The notes under the pieces were generated by a model. It was given only the letters and a program-made list of their open reading frames with translations. It did not search any database and was not told the origin of the DNA. Below are positions 43,369-52,105 of a stretch of 64,000 nt of DNA, in pieces. The first letter of the stretch is position 1. Every line of letters begins with the position of its first letter. This stretch comes from Streptomyces sp. Je 1-369 (GTDB lineage: Bacteria; Actinomycetota; Actinomycetes; Streptomycetales; Streptomycetaceae), in the NCBI RefSeq assembly GCF_026810505.1, contig NZ_CP101750.1, forward strand, positions 4,183,254 through 4,247,253. Reading direction: 5' to 3'. The translations under genes and the position numbers were made by a program.

Positions 43369-44469
43369 TCACATCCCCGCGTGGGCCGGTGCCGAGACCC
43401 GGCCCCCCGGATGGCGGTGCCGCCACACCCAGAACACCGTCGAGGACACCAGCGCCCACGCCGCGAGCACCAGGAACGGGAACGCGTGCTGGTGGCCGCC
43501 GAAATAGACCGCCGTGTGCTGCGCGTTCACCGACGCCCCCGGCGGCAGCCACTGCCCGATGTGGCCGAGCACGGAGGGCAGCAGCGGCCACGACACCGCG
43601 CCGCCGGACGACGGGTTCCCCAGGAGCACCATCAGGCCCCACGTCGGGATCATCGCCCAGCGCCCGAACAGCGTGTTGAACATCGTGAAGACCATGCCCG
43701 ACGCGAACATCGTCAGCGCCAGGATCAGCCAGGACTCCACGAAGGGCAGGTCCAGCGCGCCCAGCCACCAGTCCACGACCGCGGAGATGACGAACGCGCC
43801 GAGCAGCGCGTAGAGGATGGTGAACCCGATCCGCTCCGCCGGATTCAGGCCGCGCGCGTGGACGCTCAGCTGGATCGCCCCCACGAAGCCGATGATCACG
43901 GCGGCGAGGGAGATGTAGAAGATGGCGAGGCCGCGCGGGTCGCCCTCCTGGAGCGGCTTGATGTCCTTCACCGTGACGGGGACGCCGACCTTCTCGCCGA
44001 CCTTCGGCGCGGTCTCCGCGAGGACCTGTGCGACGGAGGCGCCGGACGCCCCGGAGACGTCCAGCGTCACCTTGTCGCCGCCGCGGGCCACGTCGAGGAT
44101 CGCGAAGACCTTCTGCTCCTCCACGTCCAGCCGGGCCGCCTCCCGGGTGTCGTACCGGTGCACCTCGAGGGAGGCGTTCAGCGCCTTCTCCATGCCGTCG
44201 AGGAAGGCCTTGCCGCGGGCCGAGTCACCCTTGTCCTTGGCGTCGACGACCGCGGTGGGGATGTGGTGCGGGGTCGGTTTCGCCATGGAGAACGTGTACG
44301 AACCGGCGAAGAGCCCGGCGGCGGCCGCCAGGATGAACACCAGCACGATCGCGGGCAGGAAGGGCGACTGCTTGAACGCGTCCCACCGCTCACCGCGGGT
44401 GGGCACGCGCCCGTGCGCGCCGTGCTGGTGTGCACCGTCCTGGTGCGGCTCCGGCTCTTGATCAGGCAT
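43369..44469 (-). CDS. DUF3533 / YhgE-Pip-like membrane protein
   Basis: 366 residues from the ATG at 44469. A His/Gln-rich cytoplasmic start precedes one membrane segment (LPAIVLVFILAAAAGLFAG, ~37-55). A ~130-residue extracytoplasmic domain and about five more helices follow, with ending RHRHPGGRVSAPAH. This layout is that of DUF3533 and ABC-2-type permease-like proteins of unknown transport role. An inverted repeat ATACG-n8-CGTAT (44474-44491) lies just upstream of the start and may bind a repressor. Confidence 0.8.
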   Translation of the reverse strand: MPDQEPEPHQDGAHQHGAHGRVPTRGERWDAFKQSPFLPAIVLVFILAAAAGLFAGSYTFSMAKPTPHHIPTAVVDAKDKGDSARGKAFLDGMEKALNASLEVHRYDTREAARLDVEEQKVFAILDVARGGDKVTLDVSGASGASVAQVLAETAPKVGEKVGVPVTVKDIKPLQEGDPRGLAIFYISLAAVIIGFVGAIQLSVHARGLNPAERIGFTILYALLGAFVISAVVDWWLGALDLPFVESWLILALTMFASGMVFTMFNTLFGRWAMIPTWGLMVLLGNPSSGGAVSWPLLPSVLGHIGQWLPPGASVNAQHTAVYFGGHQHAFPFLVLAAWALVSSTVFWVWRHRHPGGRVSAPAHAGM

Positions 44470-44502
44470 ACGAATACGCTAAACCACGTATACGCATCCT
44501 TC

Positions 44503-44596
44503 TCACTTGGTAACGGGCGAATCCTCACTAACGGACGAATCCTCGGTAACGGACGAGCGTTCGGTAACGGATGAACGCTCGGTAACGGACGAATCC
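44503..44596 (-). repeat. 18-bp tandem repeats coding for the SSVTER tail of the CcdA-type protein
   Basis: Units close to CGGTAACGGACGAATCCT recur about every 18 bp at the 3' end of the gene and encode SSVTER/SSVTED/SSVSED. Copy number could vary. Confidence 0.85.
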
Positions 44597-45426
44597 GACC
44601 CACCGCTCTCGCGCCTGCGCCACCCGCGTACCCCGAGCACCGCCCCCACCAGCACCACGACCCCTACCAGCAGCACCGAGTCCGGCACCGCACGGCCGAG
44701 GTCCCCCGCCCACTGCTCCACCGCGAAGGAGTCGTCCACGCCGAGCAGCCCGGGCAGTGCGGTCGTCCCGTCGTACGCGAGGAACAGCGCGCCCAGAGCG
44801 ATGAAGAAGAGGCCGGACAGCAGCGACGTCGTGTGCAGTTCGAACCGCCCGAGCCGGCACGTCCGGCCCCGCAGCCACCTGCGCCGACCCAGGTCGAACC
44901 GCTCCCAGAGCAGGGCGAGCACGAAGAGCGGCACGGCCATCCCGAGCGCGTACACGGCGAGCAGCAGCCCTCCGTACACCGGGCTTCCGCTCACCGCGGC
45001 CACCGTCAGGACGCTGCCGAGGATCGGCCCCGCGCAGAACCCGGCGAGCCCGTACACCGCGCCCAGCGCGTACACGGAGAACGCCGTGGTCGGGCGGATG
45101 CGGCCCGAGAGCTCCGCCATCCGCCGCGAGGCGAAGCCCATGCCGAGGATCTGGAGCGCGCCGAGCCCGATGATCAGCCAGCCCGCGACGAGCACCAGCT
45201 GGTCGCGGTGGCCGAAGAAGAAGCGCCCGGCGTAGGACCCGGCGGCGCCGAGCGGCACCAGGGTCGTCGCGAGTCCCGCGTAGAAGATGCCGGTGCGGGC
45301 GACGAGCCGTGAGGTGGAGTCGATGGAGTAGGCGAAGAACGCGGGCAGGAGCAGGGCGCTGCACGGGCTGACCAGGGCGAGGAGGCCGCCAAGGAACGCG
45401 GCGAAGTACCCGACGTCGGCGGTCAC
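44503..45426 (-). CDS. CcdA-type thiol-redox membrane protein with repeat tail
   Basis: 307 residues from the GTG at 45426, overlapping the upstream stop (GTGA). Six to seven helices are apparent. The CcdA-type half-motifs are GGLLALVSPCSALLLPAF (Cys ~22) and GLAGFCAGPILGSVL (Cys ~125), the two reactive cysteines that pass electrons from cytoplasmic thioredoxin outward. The C-terminus is five hexapeptide-like repeats (SSVTER, SSVTED, SPVTK). Coupled to a DsbA-like gene, it should keep the extracytoplasmic partner in its working redox state. Confidence 0.88.
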   Translation of the reverse strand: MTADVGYFAAFLGGLLALVSPCSALLLPAFFAYSIDSTSRLVARTGIFYAGLATTLVPLGAAGSYAGRFFFGHRDQLVLVAGWLIIGLGALQILGMGFASRRMAELSGRIRPTTAFSVYALGAVYGLAGFCAGPILGSVLTVAAVSGSPVYGGLLLAVYALGMAVPLFVLALLWERFDLGRRRWLRGRTCRLGRFELHTTSLLSGLFFIALGALFLAYDGTTALPGLLGVDDSFAVEQWAGDLGRAVPDSVLLVGVVVLVGAVLGVRGWRRRESGGSDSSVTERSSVTERSSVTEDSSVSEDSPVTK

Positions 45427-46232
45427 TCGGAACCCTTGCCCTTGCCGGCGGCCGGCTTCGCGCTCTTCGCCGCCGACTCGATGGCCTGGTGGAAGACCTG
45501 GTCCGGCTGGGCGCCCGAGATGGGCCGCCCGTTGATCACGAAGGAGGGCGTCGCGGCGGCGCCGAGGCCGTACGCCTCCTCCTGGTCCTTCTTCACGGCG
45601 CTCTTCGCCGCGTCGCTCCCCGCGTCGGTGACGAAGCGGTCGACGTCCTTGACCCCGGCGTCCTCGGCGAGCTCCTTCAGGCGGCTGTCGCCGAAGCCCT
45701 TCTCCTTCGAGCCCTCGGCGTACGCGGCCTCGTGGAACTGCCAGAAGCGCCCCTGCCTGCCCGCCGCCCACGCGGCGCGCGCGGCCCGCTCGGAGTCCGC
45801 GCCGAAGATCGGGAAGTTGCGCCATTCGATGCGCAGGGTGCCGTCCTCGACGTACTTCTTCACGAGGCCCGGCTCGGTGTCGCGGGCGAACTTGCCGCAG
45901 AAGCCGCACTTGAAGTCGGCGTACTCGACCATCACGACGGGCGCGTCCGCGCGGCCCTGCGCGAGCGGGTCCTTGCCGTCGCGCCGGGCGAGCTTCTCCA
46001 GCTCGGGGTAGACGCCGGCCTGCGATTCGGTGGAGGGCGCGGCGCCCGCGGCTTCCTCCTTGACGGTGCCGCCATGGGAGGAGGAGTCGGCGGGCTTGGT
46101 CGCCGTGTACGAGGCGACGCCGAGCAGCGCCGCGGCGACAGCGACACCCGCGCCGATGGCGATGTTGCGGCTCTTCTTGTTGCCGTTCCTGGGAGCGTTC
46201 TTGTTGCCGTTCTTGGGGTCGTTCTTGGGCAT
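45423..46232 (-). CDS. DsbA-like membrane-anchored thioredoxin-fold protein
   Basis: 269 residues from the ATG at 46232. A Lys/Asn-rich start (MPKNDPKNGNK) precedes one signal-anchor (~28-45). A linker is followed by the DsbA fold with the active site FKCGFCGKF (Cys-Gly-Phe-Cys, ~113-116) and the cis-proline loop ATPSFVING. It is a thiol oxidoreductase outside the membrane, reduced or oxidised through the CcdA-type protein encoded immediately downstream. Confidence 0.9.
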   Translation of the reverse strand: MPKNDPKNGNKNAPRNGNKKSRNIAIGAGVAVAAALLGVASYTATKPADSSSHGGTVKEEAAGAAPSTESQAGVYPELEKLARRDGKDPLAQGRADAPVVMVEYADFKCGFCGKFARDTEPGLVKKYVEDGTLRIEWRNFPIFGADSERAARAAWAAGRQGRFWQFHEAAYAEGSKEKGFGDSRLKELAEDAGVKDVDRFVTDAGSDAAKSAVKKDQEEAYGLGAAATPSFVINGRPISGAQPDQVFHQAIESAAKSAKPAAGKGKGSE

Positions 46233-46271
46233 CAGAGCGGTCTCTCTTGTCCTGTTGTACGTCGATGAAGG

Positions 46272-46294
46272 GGCCCCTGGTGCAGACAGGGGCC
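46272..46294 (-). terminator. Hairpin between the secreted-protein gene and the DsbA-like gene
   Basis: Arms GGCCCCTG (46272-46279) and CAGGGGCC (46287-46294) lie directly after the stop of the gene at 46297-46665, so they probably end or attenuate its transcript before the redox pair. Confidence 0.6.
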
Positions 46295-46296
46295 TC

Positions 46297-46665
46297 CTAC
46301 ACGCGCAGGACCGAGAGATCGACGGGTGAGAGCGGTACGAGCTCGGGCGGCCCGCGTACCGGGGTGAGGTCGAGGAACGCCTGGTCGGCGCCCCAGGAGC
46401 CGGTCGCGCCGTGGGCCTGGCAGAGCGCGGGGAGCAGTTCGTGCGGGGAGTTCGTGCGCGGCGGCGCGGCCGGGCCCTGCTCACCGTCTCCCTGCACGCC
46501 CTTCCCGCAGCCCGGCTGTGCGTGGCCGTCGACCGCGGAGGCCGCGGGGCTCACGGTCGCCGTCACCGTCGCCGTCGCCGTCGCCGCGGGGGCGCAGAAC
46601 AGCCCGAGCACGATGAGGAGCGCCCCCGCCAGGGGGCTCCAGAGCGTGCGCGCGCGGGACGACAT
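46297..46665 (-). CDS. Small secreted protein of unknown function
   Basis: 122 residues from the ATG at 46665. It has a clear Sec signal peptide (RTLWSPLAGALLIVLGLFC, then APAATATA). The mature ~90 residues contain two cysteines (PGCGKG and ALCQAHG) and many Pro/Gly. No family is recognised. It is encoded just upstream of a DsbA/CcdA pair, so a disulfide in this protein could be their substrate; that is inference. The start is divergent from hrpA (83 bp). Confidence 0.6.
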   Translation of the reverse strand: MSSRARTLWSPLAGALLIVLGLFCAPAATATATVTATVSPAASAVDGHAQPGCGKGVQGDGEQGPAAPPRTNSPHELLPALCQAHGATGSWGADQAFLDLTPVRGPPELVPLSPVDLSVLRV

Positions 46666-46748
46666 GCCCGGAATCGTACGTGCCGGGGCGGCCCGCGGAG
46701 GAAATCGGTTCGCCACTGCCGAGTCGCGGGTGAGATCCTGGACGCCGT

Positions 46749-49700
46749 ATGTCTACGCAGCCCGCCCTTGCCCTCGACGCCCTCGCCCCCCGACTCTCCG
46801 AGCTCTCGCTGCGCGACGAGCACCGGATCGGCCGGCGGCTGGAGGGTGCCCGCCGCATCCGTAAGCCCGAGGCCCGCGCCGCCGTCCTCGCCGAGATCGC
46901 GGCGGACGTGGAGAAGGCCGAGGCCCGGATGGCCGAGCGCGGCTCCCGCCTGCCCGTGATCACGTATCCGGAGCAGCTGCCGGTCAGCCAGAAGAAGGAC
47001 GAGATCGCCGAGGCGATCCGCGACCACCAGGTCGTGATCGTCGCCGGTGAGACCGGGTCGGGCAAGACCACGCAGATCCCGAAGATCTGCATGGAGCTCG
47101 GCCGGGGCGTGCGCGGCATGATCGGCCACACGCAGCCCCGCCGCATCGCGGCCCGCACGGTCGCCGAGCGCGTGGCGGAAGAGCTGAACACTCCGCTGGG
47201 CGAGGCCGTCGGCTGGAAGGTGCGTTTCACCGACCAGGTCGGCACGGGCACGTTCGTGAAGCTGATGACGGACGGCATCCTGCTCGCCGAGATCCAGACG
47301 GACCGCGAGCTGCGCGCGTACGACACGATCATCATCGACGAGGCCCACGAGCGGTCGCTCAACATCGACTTCCTGCTCGGGTACCTCGCCCAGCTGCTGC
47401 CGAAGCGCCCGGACCTGAAGGTCGTGATCACCTCCGCGACCATCGACCCCGAGCGTTTCTCGCGCCACTTCGGGGACGCGCCGATCGTCGAGGTCAGCGG
47501 ACGCACGTATCCGGTGGAAGTCCGTTACCGCCCGCTCCTCGAAGAGGACTCGGACGACTCCGACCGCGACCAGATCACCGCGATCACGGACGCCGTCGAG
47601 GAGCTCCAGGCCGAGGGCAAGGGCGACATCCTCGTCTTCCTCTCCGGAGAGCGCGAGATCCGGGACACGGCGGACGCGCTGAACAAGAAGAACCTTCGGT
47701 TCACGGAGGTACTCCCGCTCTACGCCCGGCTCTCGCACGCCGAGCAGCACCGCGTCTTCCAGCAGCACACGGGCCGCCGCATCGTCCTCGCGACGAACGT
47801 CGCCGAGACCTCGCTGACCGTCCCCGGCATCAAGTACGTGATCGACCCGGGCACGGCCCGCATCTCCCGCTACAGCCACCGCACGAAGGTGCAGCGCCTG
47901 CCCATCGAGGCGATCAGCCAGGCCAGCGCCAACCAGCGCAAGGGCCGCTGCGGGCGTACGTCGGACGGCATCTGCATCCGCCTGTACAGCGAGGACGACT
48001 TCGTCTCGCGCCCCGAGTTCACGGACGCGGAGATCCTCCGTACGAACCTCGCCTCCGTCATCCTCCAGATGACCGCGGCCGGCCTCGGCGACATCGAGAA
48101 GTTCCCCTTCATCGACCCGCCGGACCACCGCAACATCCGCGACGGCGTGCAGCTCCTCCAGGAACTGGGCGCGCTCGACCCGGAGCAGAAGGACCCGAAG
48201 AAGCGGCTCACCGAGCAGGGCCGCAAGCTCAGCCAGCTCCCCGTCGACCCGCGCCTGGCCCGGATGGTCCTGGAGGCCGACAAGAACGGCTGCGTGCGCG
48301 AGGTCATGGTGATCGCCGCCGCGCTCTCCATCCAGGACCCGCGCGAGCGCCCCGCGGAGAAGCAGGCGCAGGCCGACCAGCAGCACGCCCGCTTCAAGGA
48401 CGAGACGAGCGACTTCCTCGCCTTCCTCAACCTGTGGCGGTACGTGCGGGAGCAGCAGAAGGAGCGCGGCTCCTCGTCCTTCCGGCGCATGTGCAAGGCG
48501 GAGTACCTGAACTTCCTGCGGATCCGCGAGTGGCAGGACATCTACTCGCAGCTGCGCACGGTCGCCAAGCAGATGGGCATCCACCTCAACGAGGAGGACG
48601 CCCCCGAGCAGCACGTGCACATCTCGCTCCTGTCCGGCCTGCTCTCCCACATCGGGATGAAGGACGTGAAGGAGTCGAAGGAGAGCAAGGAGAAGGACCC
48701 GAAGCAGCGCGGCGGCGGACGCAACGAGTACATCGGCGCCCGCAACGCCAAGTTCGCGGTCTTCCCCGGCTCCGCGCTCTTCAAGAAGCCCCCGCGCTTC
48801 ATCATGTCCGCCGAGCTGGTGGAGACCTCGCGCCTGTGGGCGCGGGTGAACGCGCGTATCGAGCCGGAGTGGGTCGAGCCGCTCGCCCAGCACCTCCTGA
48901 AGCGGACGTACAGCGAGCCGCACTGGGAGAAGGACCAGGCGGCGGTCATGGCGATAGAGAAGGTCACGCTGTACGGCGTCCCGATCGTCACCGACCGCAA
49001 GGTGAACTACGGCCGCATCGACCCCGAGGTCTCCCGCGACCTGTTCATCCGCAACGCGCTGGTCGAGGGCGACTGGCGCACGCACCACAAGTTCTTCGCC
49101 GCCAACCGCAGGCTCCTGACCGAGGTCGAGGAGCTGGAGCACCGGGCCCGGCGCCGCGACATCCTCGTCGACGACGAGACGCTCTTCGACTTCTACGACC
49201 AGCGGGTCCCCGAACACGTCGTGTCGGGGGCGCATTTCGACTCCTGGTGGAAGAAGGAGCGATCCGCGGCGGGAGGCGAGCCGGAGCTGCTCGACTTCGA
49301 GCGGTCGATGCTGATCAATGAGAAGGCGGGGGACGTCTCCAAGGACGACTACCCCGACTCGTGGCGCCAGGGGCAGCTCAAGTTCAAGGTGACGTACCAG
49401 TTCGAGCCGGGTGCGGACGCGGACGGCGTGACGGTCCACATCCCGCTCCAGGTCCTGAACCAGGTCACCGACGACGGCTTCGACTGGCAGATCCCGGGCC
49501 TGCGCGAGGACGTGGTCATCGAGCTCATCCGCTCCCTGCCGAAGCCCATCCGCCGCAACTACGTGCCCGCGCCGAACTTCGCGAAGGCGTTCCTGGAGCG
49601 TGCGGTGCCGTTGCAGGAGCCGCTGCACGTCACGCTGGCGCGCGAGCTGCAGCGGATGGTCGGCGTGCCGGTGGCGCCGGACGACTTCGATCTGACGCGC

Positions 49701-50738
49701 GTGCCCGACCACTTGAAGATCACGTTCCGGATCACCGACGAGCGGCGCAAGAAGCTCGCCGAGGACAAGGACCTCGAAGCCCTCAAGGTCCGCCTCAAGC
49801 CGAAGGCCCGCAAGGCGCTCTCGCAGGCGGCCGCGGCGACGGCCGAGCGGACGGGCGGGGCGGCCGTGGAGCGCACGGGCCTCACGGACTGGACGCTCGG
49901 CACGCTCGCACGCGTCTTCGAGACGCGCCGCGCGGGCCAGCCGGTGAAGGCGTACCCGGCGCTGGTGGACGACGGCGACACCGTCTCCGTACGCCTCTTC
50001 GACACGGAGGCGGAGCAGCTCCGGGCGATGTGGCGGGGCTTGCGGCGCCTCATCCTGCGCAACATCCCCGTCAATCCGGCCAAGTTCGCCTCCGACAAGC
50101 TGAGCAACCAGCAGAAGCTCGCCCTGTCCGCGAACCCGCACGGCTCCATGCAGGCCCTCTTCGACGACTGCGCGATGGCCGCCGCGGACAAGCTGATCGC
50201 GGACTTCGGCGGGCCCGTCTGGGACGAGGAGTCGTACCGCAAGCTCTTCGACAAGGTGCGGGCGGAGATCGTCGACACGACCGTGCACGCGGTCGCCCAG
50301 GTGCAGCAGGTCCTCGCCGCGTGGCAGGCGTGCGAGCGCCGGCTGAAGTCGGCGAAGAGCCCGGCACTCCTCGCGAACCTCTCGGACGTACGGGAGCAGT
50401 TGAACTCCCTCATCAAGCCCGGCTTCGTGACGGAGACAGGGCTGCGGCGGCTGCCGGACCTGATGCGGTACATGGTGGCGGCGGACCGGCGCCTCCAGCA
50501 GATGCCGACGAACGTCCAGCGGGACACCACGCGCATGGAGAAGGTCCGCGAGATGCGCGACGAATACCTGTGGCTGCTCGAACAGATGCCGCAGGGCAGG
50601 CCGGTGCCGCAGGAGGTTCTGGACATCCGCTGGATGATCGAGGAGCTCCGCGTCAGCTACTTCGCGCACGCGCTGGGCACGGCGTACCCCGTCTCGGACA
50701 AGCGGATCGTGAAGGCGATCGACGCGGCGGTGCCGTGA
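46749..50738 (+). CDS. hrpA: ATP-dependent RNA helicase HrpA
   Basis: 1329 residues from the ATG at 46749, full length for the family (~1300). It is a DEAH-box helicase with GETGSGKTT (~101), DEAH (~200), SATID and QRKGRCGR motifs. Helicase-associated and OB-fold domains follow, then the long HrpA-specific C-terminal region (from ~650, ending LGTAYPVSDKRIVKAI). It resolves stalled ribosomes or mRNA structure in other bacteria. It stands as a single gene followed by tRNA-Asp. Confidence 0.96.
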   Translation: MSTQPALALDALAPRLSELSLRDEHRIGRRLEGARRIRKPEARAAVLAEIAADVEKAEARMAERGSRLPVITYPEQLPVSQKKDEIAEAIRDHQVVIVAGETGSGKTTQIPKICMELGRGVRGMIGHTQPRRIAARTVAERVAEELNTPLGEAVGWKVRFTDQVGTGTFVKLMTDGILLAEIQTDRELRAYDTIIIDEAHERSLNIDFLLGYLAQLLPKRPDLKVVITSATIDPERFSRHFGDAPIVEVSGRTYPVEVRYRPLLEEDSDDSDRDQITAITDAVEELQAEGKGDILVFLSGEREIRDTADALNKKNLRFTEVLPLYARLSHAEQHRVFQQHTGRRIVLATNVAETSLTVPGIKYVIDPGTARISRYSHRTKVQRLPIEAISQASANQRKGRCGRTSDGICIRLYSEDDFVSRPEFTDAEILRTNLASVILQMTAAGLGDIEKFPFIDPPDHRNIRDGVQLLQELGALDPEQKDPKKRLTEQGRKLSQLPVDPRLARMVLEADKNGCVREVMVIAAALSIQDPRERPAEKQAQADQQHARFKDETSDFLAFLNLWRYVREQQKERGSSSFRRMCKAEYLNFLRIREWQDIYSQLRTVAKQMGIHLNEEDAPEQHVHISLLSGLLSHIGMKDVKESKESKEKDPKQRGGGRNEYIGARNAKFAVFPGSALFKKPPRFIMSAELVETSRLWARVNARIEPEWVEPLAQHLLKRTYSEPHWEKDQAAVMAIEKVTLYGVPIVTDRKVNYGRIDPEVSRDLFIRNALVEGDWRTHHKFFAANRRLLTEVEELEHRARRRDILVDDETLFDFYDQRVPEHVVSGAHFDSWWKKERSAAGGEPELLDFERSMLINEKAGDVSKDDYPDSWRQGQLKFKVTYQFEPGADADGVTVHIPLQVLNQVTDDGFDWQIPGLREDVVIELIRSLPKPIRRNYVPAPNFAKAFLERAVPLQEPLHVTLARELQRMVGVPVAPDDFDLTRVPDHLKITFRITDERRKKLAEDKDLEALKVRLKPKARKALSQAAAATAERTGGAAVERTGLTDWTLGTLARVFETRRAGQPVKAYPALVDDGDTVSVRLFDTEAEQLRAMWRGLRRLILRNIPVNPAKFASDKLSNQQKLALSANPHGSMQALFDDCAMAAADKLIADFGGPVWDEESYRKLFDKVRAEIVDTTVHAVAQVQQVLAAWQACERRLKSAKSPALLANLSDVREQLNSLIKPGFVTETGLRRLPDLMRYMVAADRRLQQMPTNVQRDTTRMEKVREMRDEYLWLLEQMPQGRPVPQEVLDIRWMIEELRVSYFAHALGTAYPVSDKRIVKAIDAAVP

Positions 50739-50832
50739 CCGGGTGACCGCACACGGTGAGTTCGACCGCCGGGCCTGCGCTGCTGTACAGTCTCATCTCG
50801 CAGCACAACGCAACACCAAGTGCCGCGAGCAA

Positions 50833-50907
50833 GGTCCTGTGGAGCAGTTTGGAGTGCTCGCCACCCTGTCAAGGTGGAGGCCGCGGGTTCAAATCCCGTC
50901 AGGACCG
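50833..50907 (+). tRNA. tRNA-Asp (GTC), copy 3 of 3
   Basis: Identical over 75 nt to the copies at 27053 and 43182. The leader ACGCAACACCAAGTGC also resembles the spacer preceding copy 1, so more than the tRNA itself was duplicated. Confidence 0.95.
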
Positions 50908-50915
50908 CAGCAAGA

Positions 50916-50944
50916 GAAGGGCCGCACCCGAGGTGCGGCCCTTC
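50916..50944 (+). terminator. Terminator of tRNA-Asp copy 3
   Basis: A 13-bp stem (GAAGGGCCGCACC and its complement, loop CGA) is followed by TTGCG, nine bases after the tRNA. Confidence 0.88.
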
Positions 50945-51000
50945 TTGCGTTCCCGCCCACCCCAAGGCCGCGCCCGCGGCGGAGCCGCAATCAGACACAG

Positions 51001-51056
51001 CAAATCCCGTCAGGACCGCAGCAGAAGAGGGGCCGCACCGTCAAGGTGCGGCCCCT
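51001..51056 (+). repeat. Partial copy of the tRNA-Asp 3' end plus a second terminator
   Basis: CAAATCCCGTCAGGACCGCA (51001-51020) repeats the T-arm/acceptor 3' end and trailing bases of tRNA-Asp. A 12-bp hairpin (AGGGGCCGCACC at 51028-51039 with its complement at 51045-51056) similar to the first terminator follows. The flanks GCGTTCCC also match. It is a ~110-bp tandem duplication, or a scar of a lost integrated element. Confidence 0.8.
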
Positions 51057-51169
51057 TCTCGTGCGTTCCCCGCGCGCGGCCCGTTGTGGTGCCCGCGTCT
51101 TGACTCCGTCACATTCCGCCGGTACCCCGGACATCAGGGAGCCGCGGGAGGCTCCCCAGGAGGTGACGC

Positions 51170-51415
51170 ATGTCCGCTTCTTCCTCATCCGCACGGCACG
51201 AGACGCGCGCCCTGCTGCGCGCGCACCTCGCGGCGGCCACCAGATACCGCCACGTGACCCGGCACTGCCCGATCTGCCACCGACTGCTGAGACTCGCCCT
51301 GGAGCCCTCTCAGCGCGTCTACGGCGAGCACGAGGCCCCCGAGGCGGCCTTCGTCCGCGAGAGCGCCACAGCCGCCCGTACCGAGGCGGGGGACGAAAGT
51401 CCTCCCGACGCATGA
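51170..51415 (+). CDS. Small conserved Streptomyces protein (DUF6274-like)
   Basis: 81 residues from the ATG at 51170, with AGGAGG six bases upstream. The N-terminus RHETRALLRAHLAAA is followed by HCPICHRLL, a CxxC that could bind a metal with nearby histidines. A charged tail of ~30 residues completes it. It resembles a small actinomycete family of unknown function that I believe is DUF6274. It lies between tRNA-Asp and bldC. Confidence 0.65.
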   Translation: MSASSSSARHETRALLRAHLAAATRYRHVTRHCPICHRLLRLALEPSQRVYGEHEAPEAAFVRESATAARTEAGDESPPDA

Positions 51416-51702
51416 CCAAAGACGACGCGCGGGGCCCCCACCCGGTGGGAGGCTGAGAGGTGTAGGGCCCCTCTAGCGCAGGGGTGTCGTGCGCAACAAG
51501 CTTCACGACGTGTGACGGGTGTCACCGAACAAGTTTTAGGAACCCCGGAACTTACACCCTCCCTACAATGAGCCAATTTAATATGTGCAATTGCACCACC
51601 CCCCGGACGCGCCCCCGGCGCCCTTCCCGGGCCCCGGGCCGAGACTCCCCAGAGACCAACAGGGCCGCTCAGACCCCGCCCACCAGCGCGTCCTCGGCGC
51701 AC
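51416..51702. other. Gene-free region between the 51170 gene and the bldC terminator
   Basis: No convincing gene is present. An AT-richer patch holds TACAAT (51564-51569), which looks like a -10, and the 12-bp palindrome GTGCAATTGCAC (51585-51596). A plus-strand open frame across it starts MSCATSFTT but has the composition of random GC-rich sequence. A small RNA starting here is possible but not shown. Confidence 0.45.
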
Positions 51703-51742
51703 AAAAAAGATCGCGCTGGACCCGGCGGAGTCCAGCGCGATC
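51703..51742 (-). terminator. Rho-independent terminator of bldC
   Basis: A 13-bp stem (GATCGCGCTGGAC with its complement, 8-base loop) is followed on the minus strand by TTTTTT (51708-51703). It lies 157 bp after the bldC stop, leaving a long 3' untranslated region. Confidence 0.92.
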
Positions 51743-51898
51743 GAAACGACGCACCCAAGTGAGTCAGGCGTGGGCCCCGTTGGGGCAGGACCCTCGTCGT
51801 GTGTAGCCATATGTCGGACGTACGGCCAGGTTGGGGGACCTGGCAGCAGTGGTGCTCTTCGCCCGAGTTGTGCGGGTTACTGCAGGTTGAGCGGTACG

Positions 51899-52105
51899 TC
51901 AGGCCTCGCTGCGCTGCTGCGGAATACCCGCGAGCAGTGCGCGGACCTCAGCCTCGCGGTACCGGCGGTGTCCGCCGAGCGTGCGAATCGACGTGAGCTT
52001 GCCAGCCTTGGCCCAGCGCGTCACCGTCTTCGGGTCGACGCGGAACATCGTGGCGACCTCAGCCGGGGTCAGCAGCGGCTCGGCATCAGGGGTGCGAGCG
52101 GTCAT
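51899..52105 (-). CDS. bldC: Developmental regulator BldC (MerR-like)
   Basis: 68 residues from the ATG at 52105, with GAGGAGG directly upstream. The sequence has the single MerR-type winged helix LLTPAEVATMFRVDPKTVTR and the RTLGGHRRYREAEV wing, identical in style and length to the S. coelicolor protein as I remember it. BldC binds direct repeats cooperatively and delays sporulation while controlling antibiotic genes. The long upstream gap (466 bp) is expected for a regulated promoter. Confidence 0.97.
   Translation of the reverse strand: MTARTPDAEPLLTPAEVATMFRVDPKTVTRWAKAGKLTSIRTLGGHRRYREAEVRALLAGIPQQRSEA

Noticed and set aside
51484..51762. Plus-strand frame MSCATSFTT... downstream of the 51170 gene
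   Set aside because: No ribosome site, low-complexity composition, and it runs through the bldC terminator stem.
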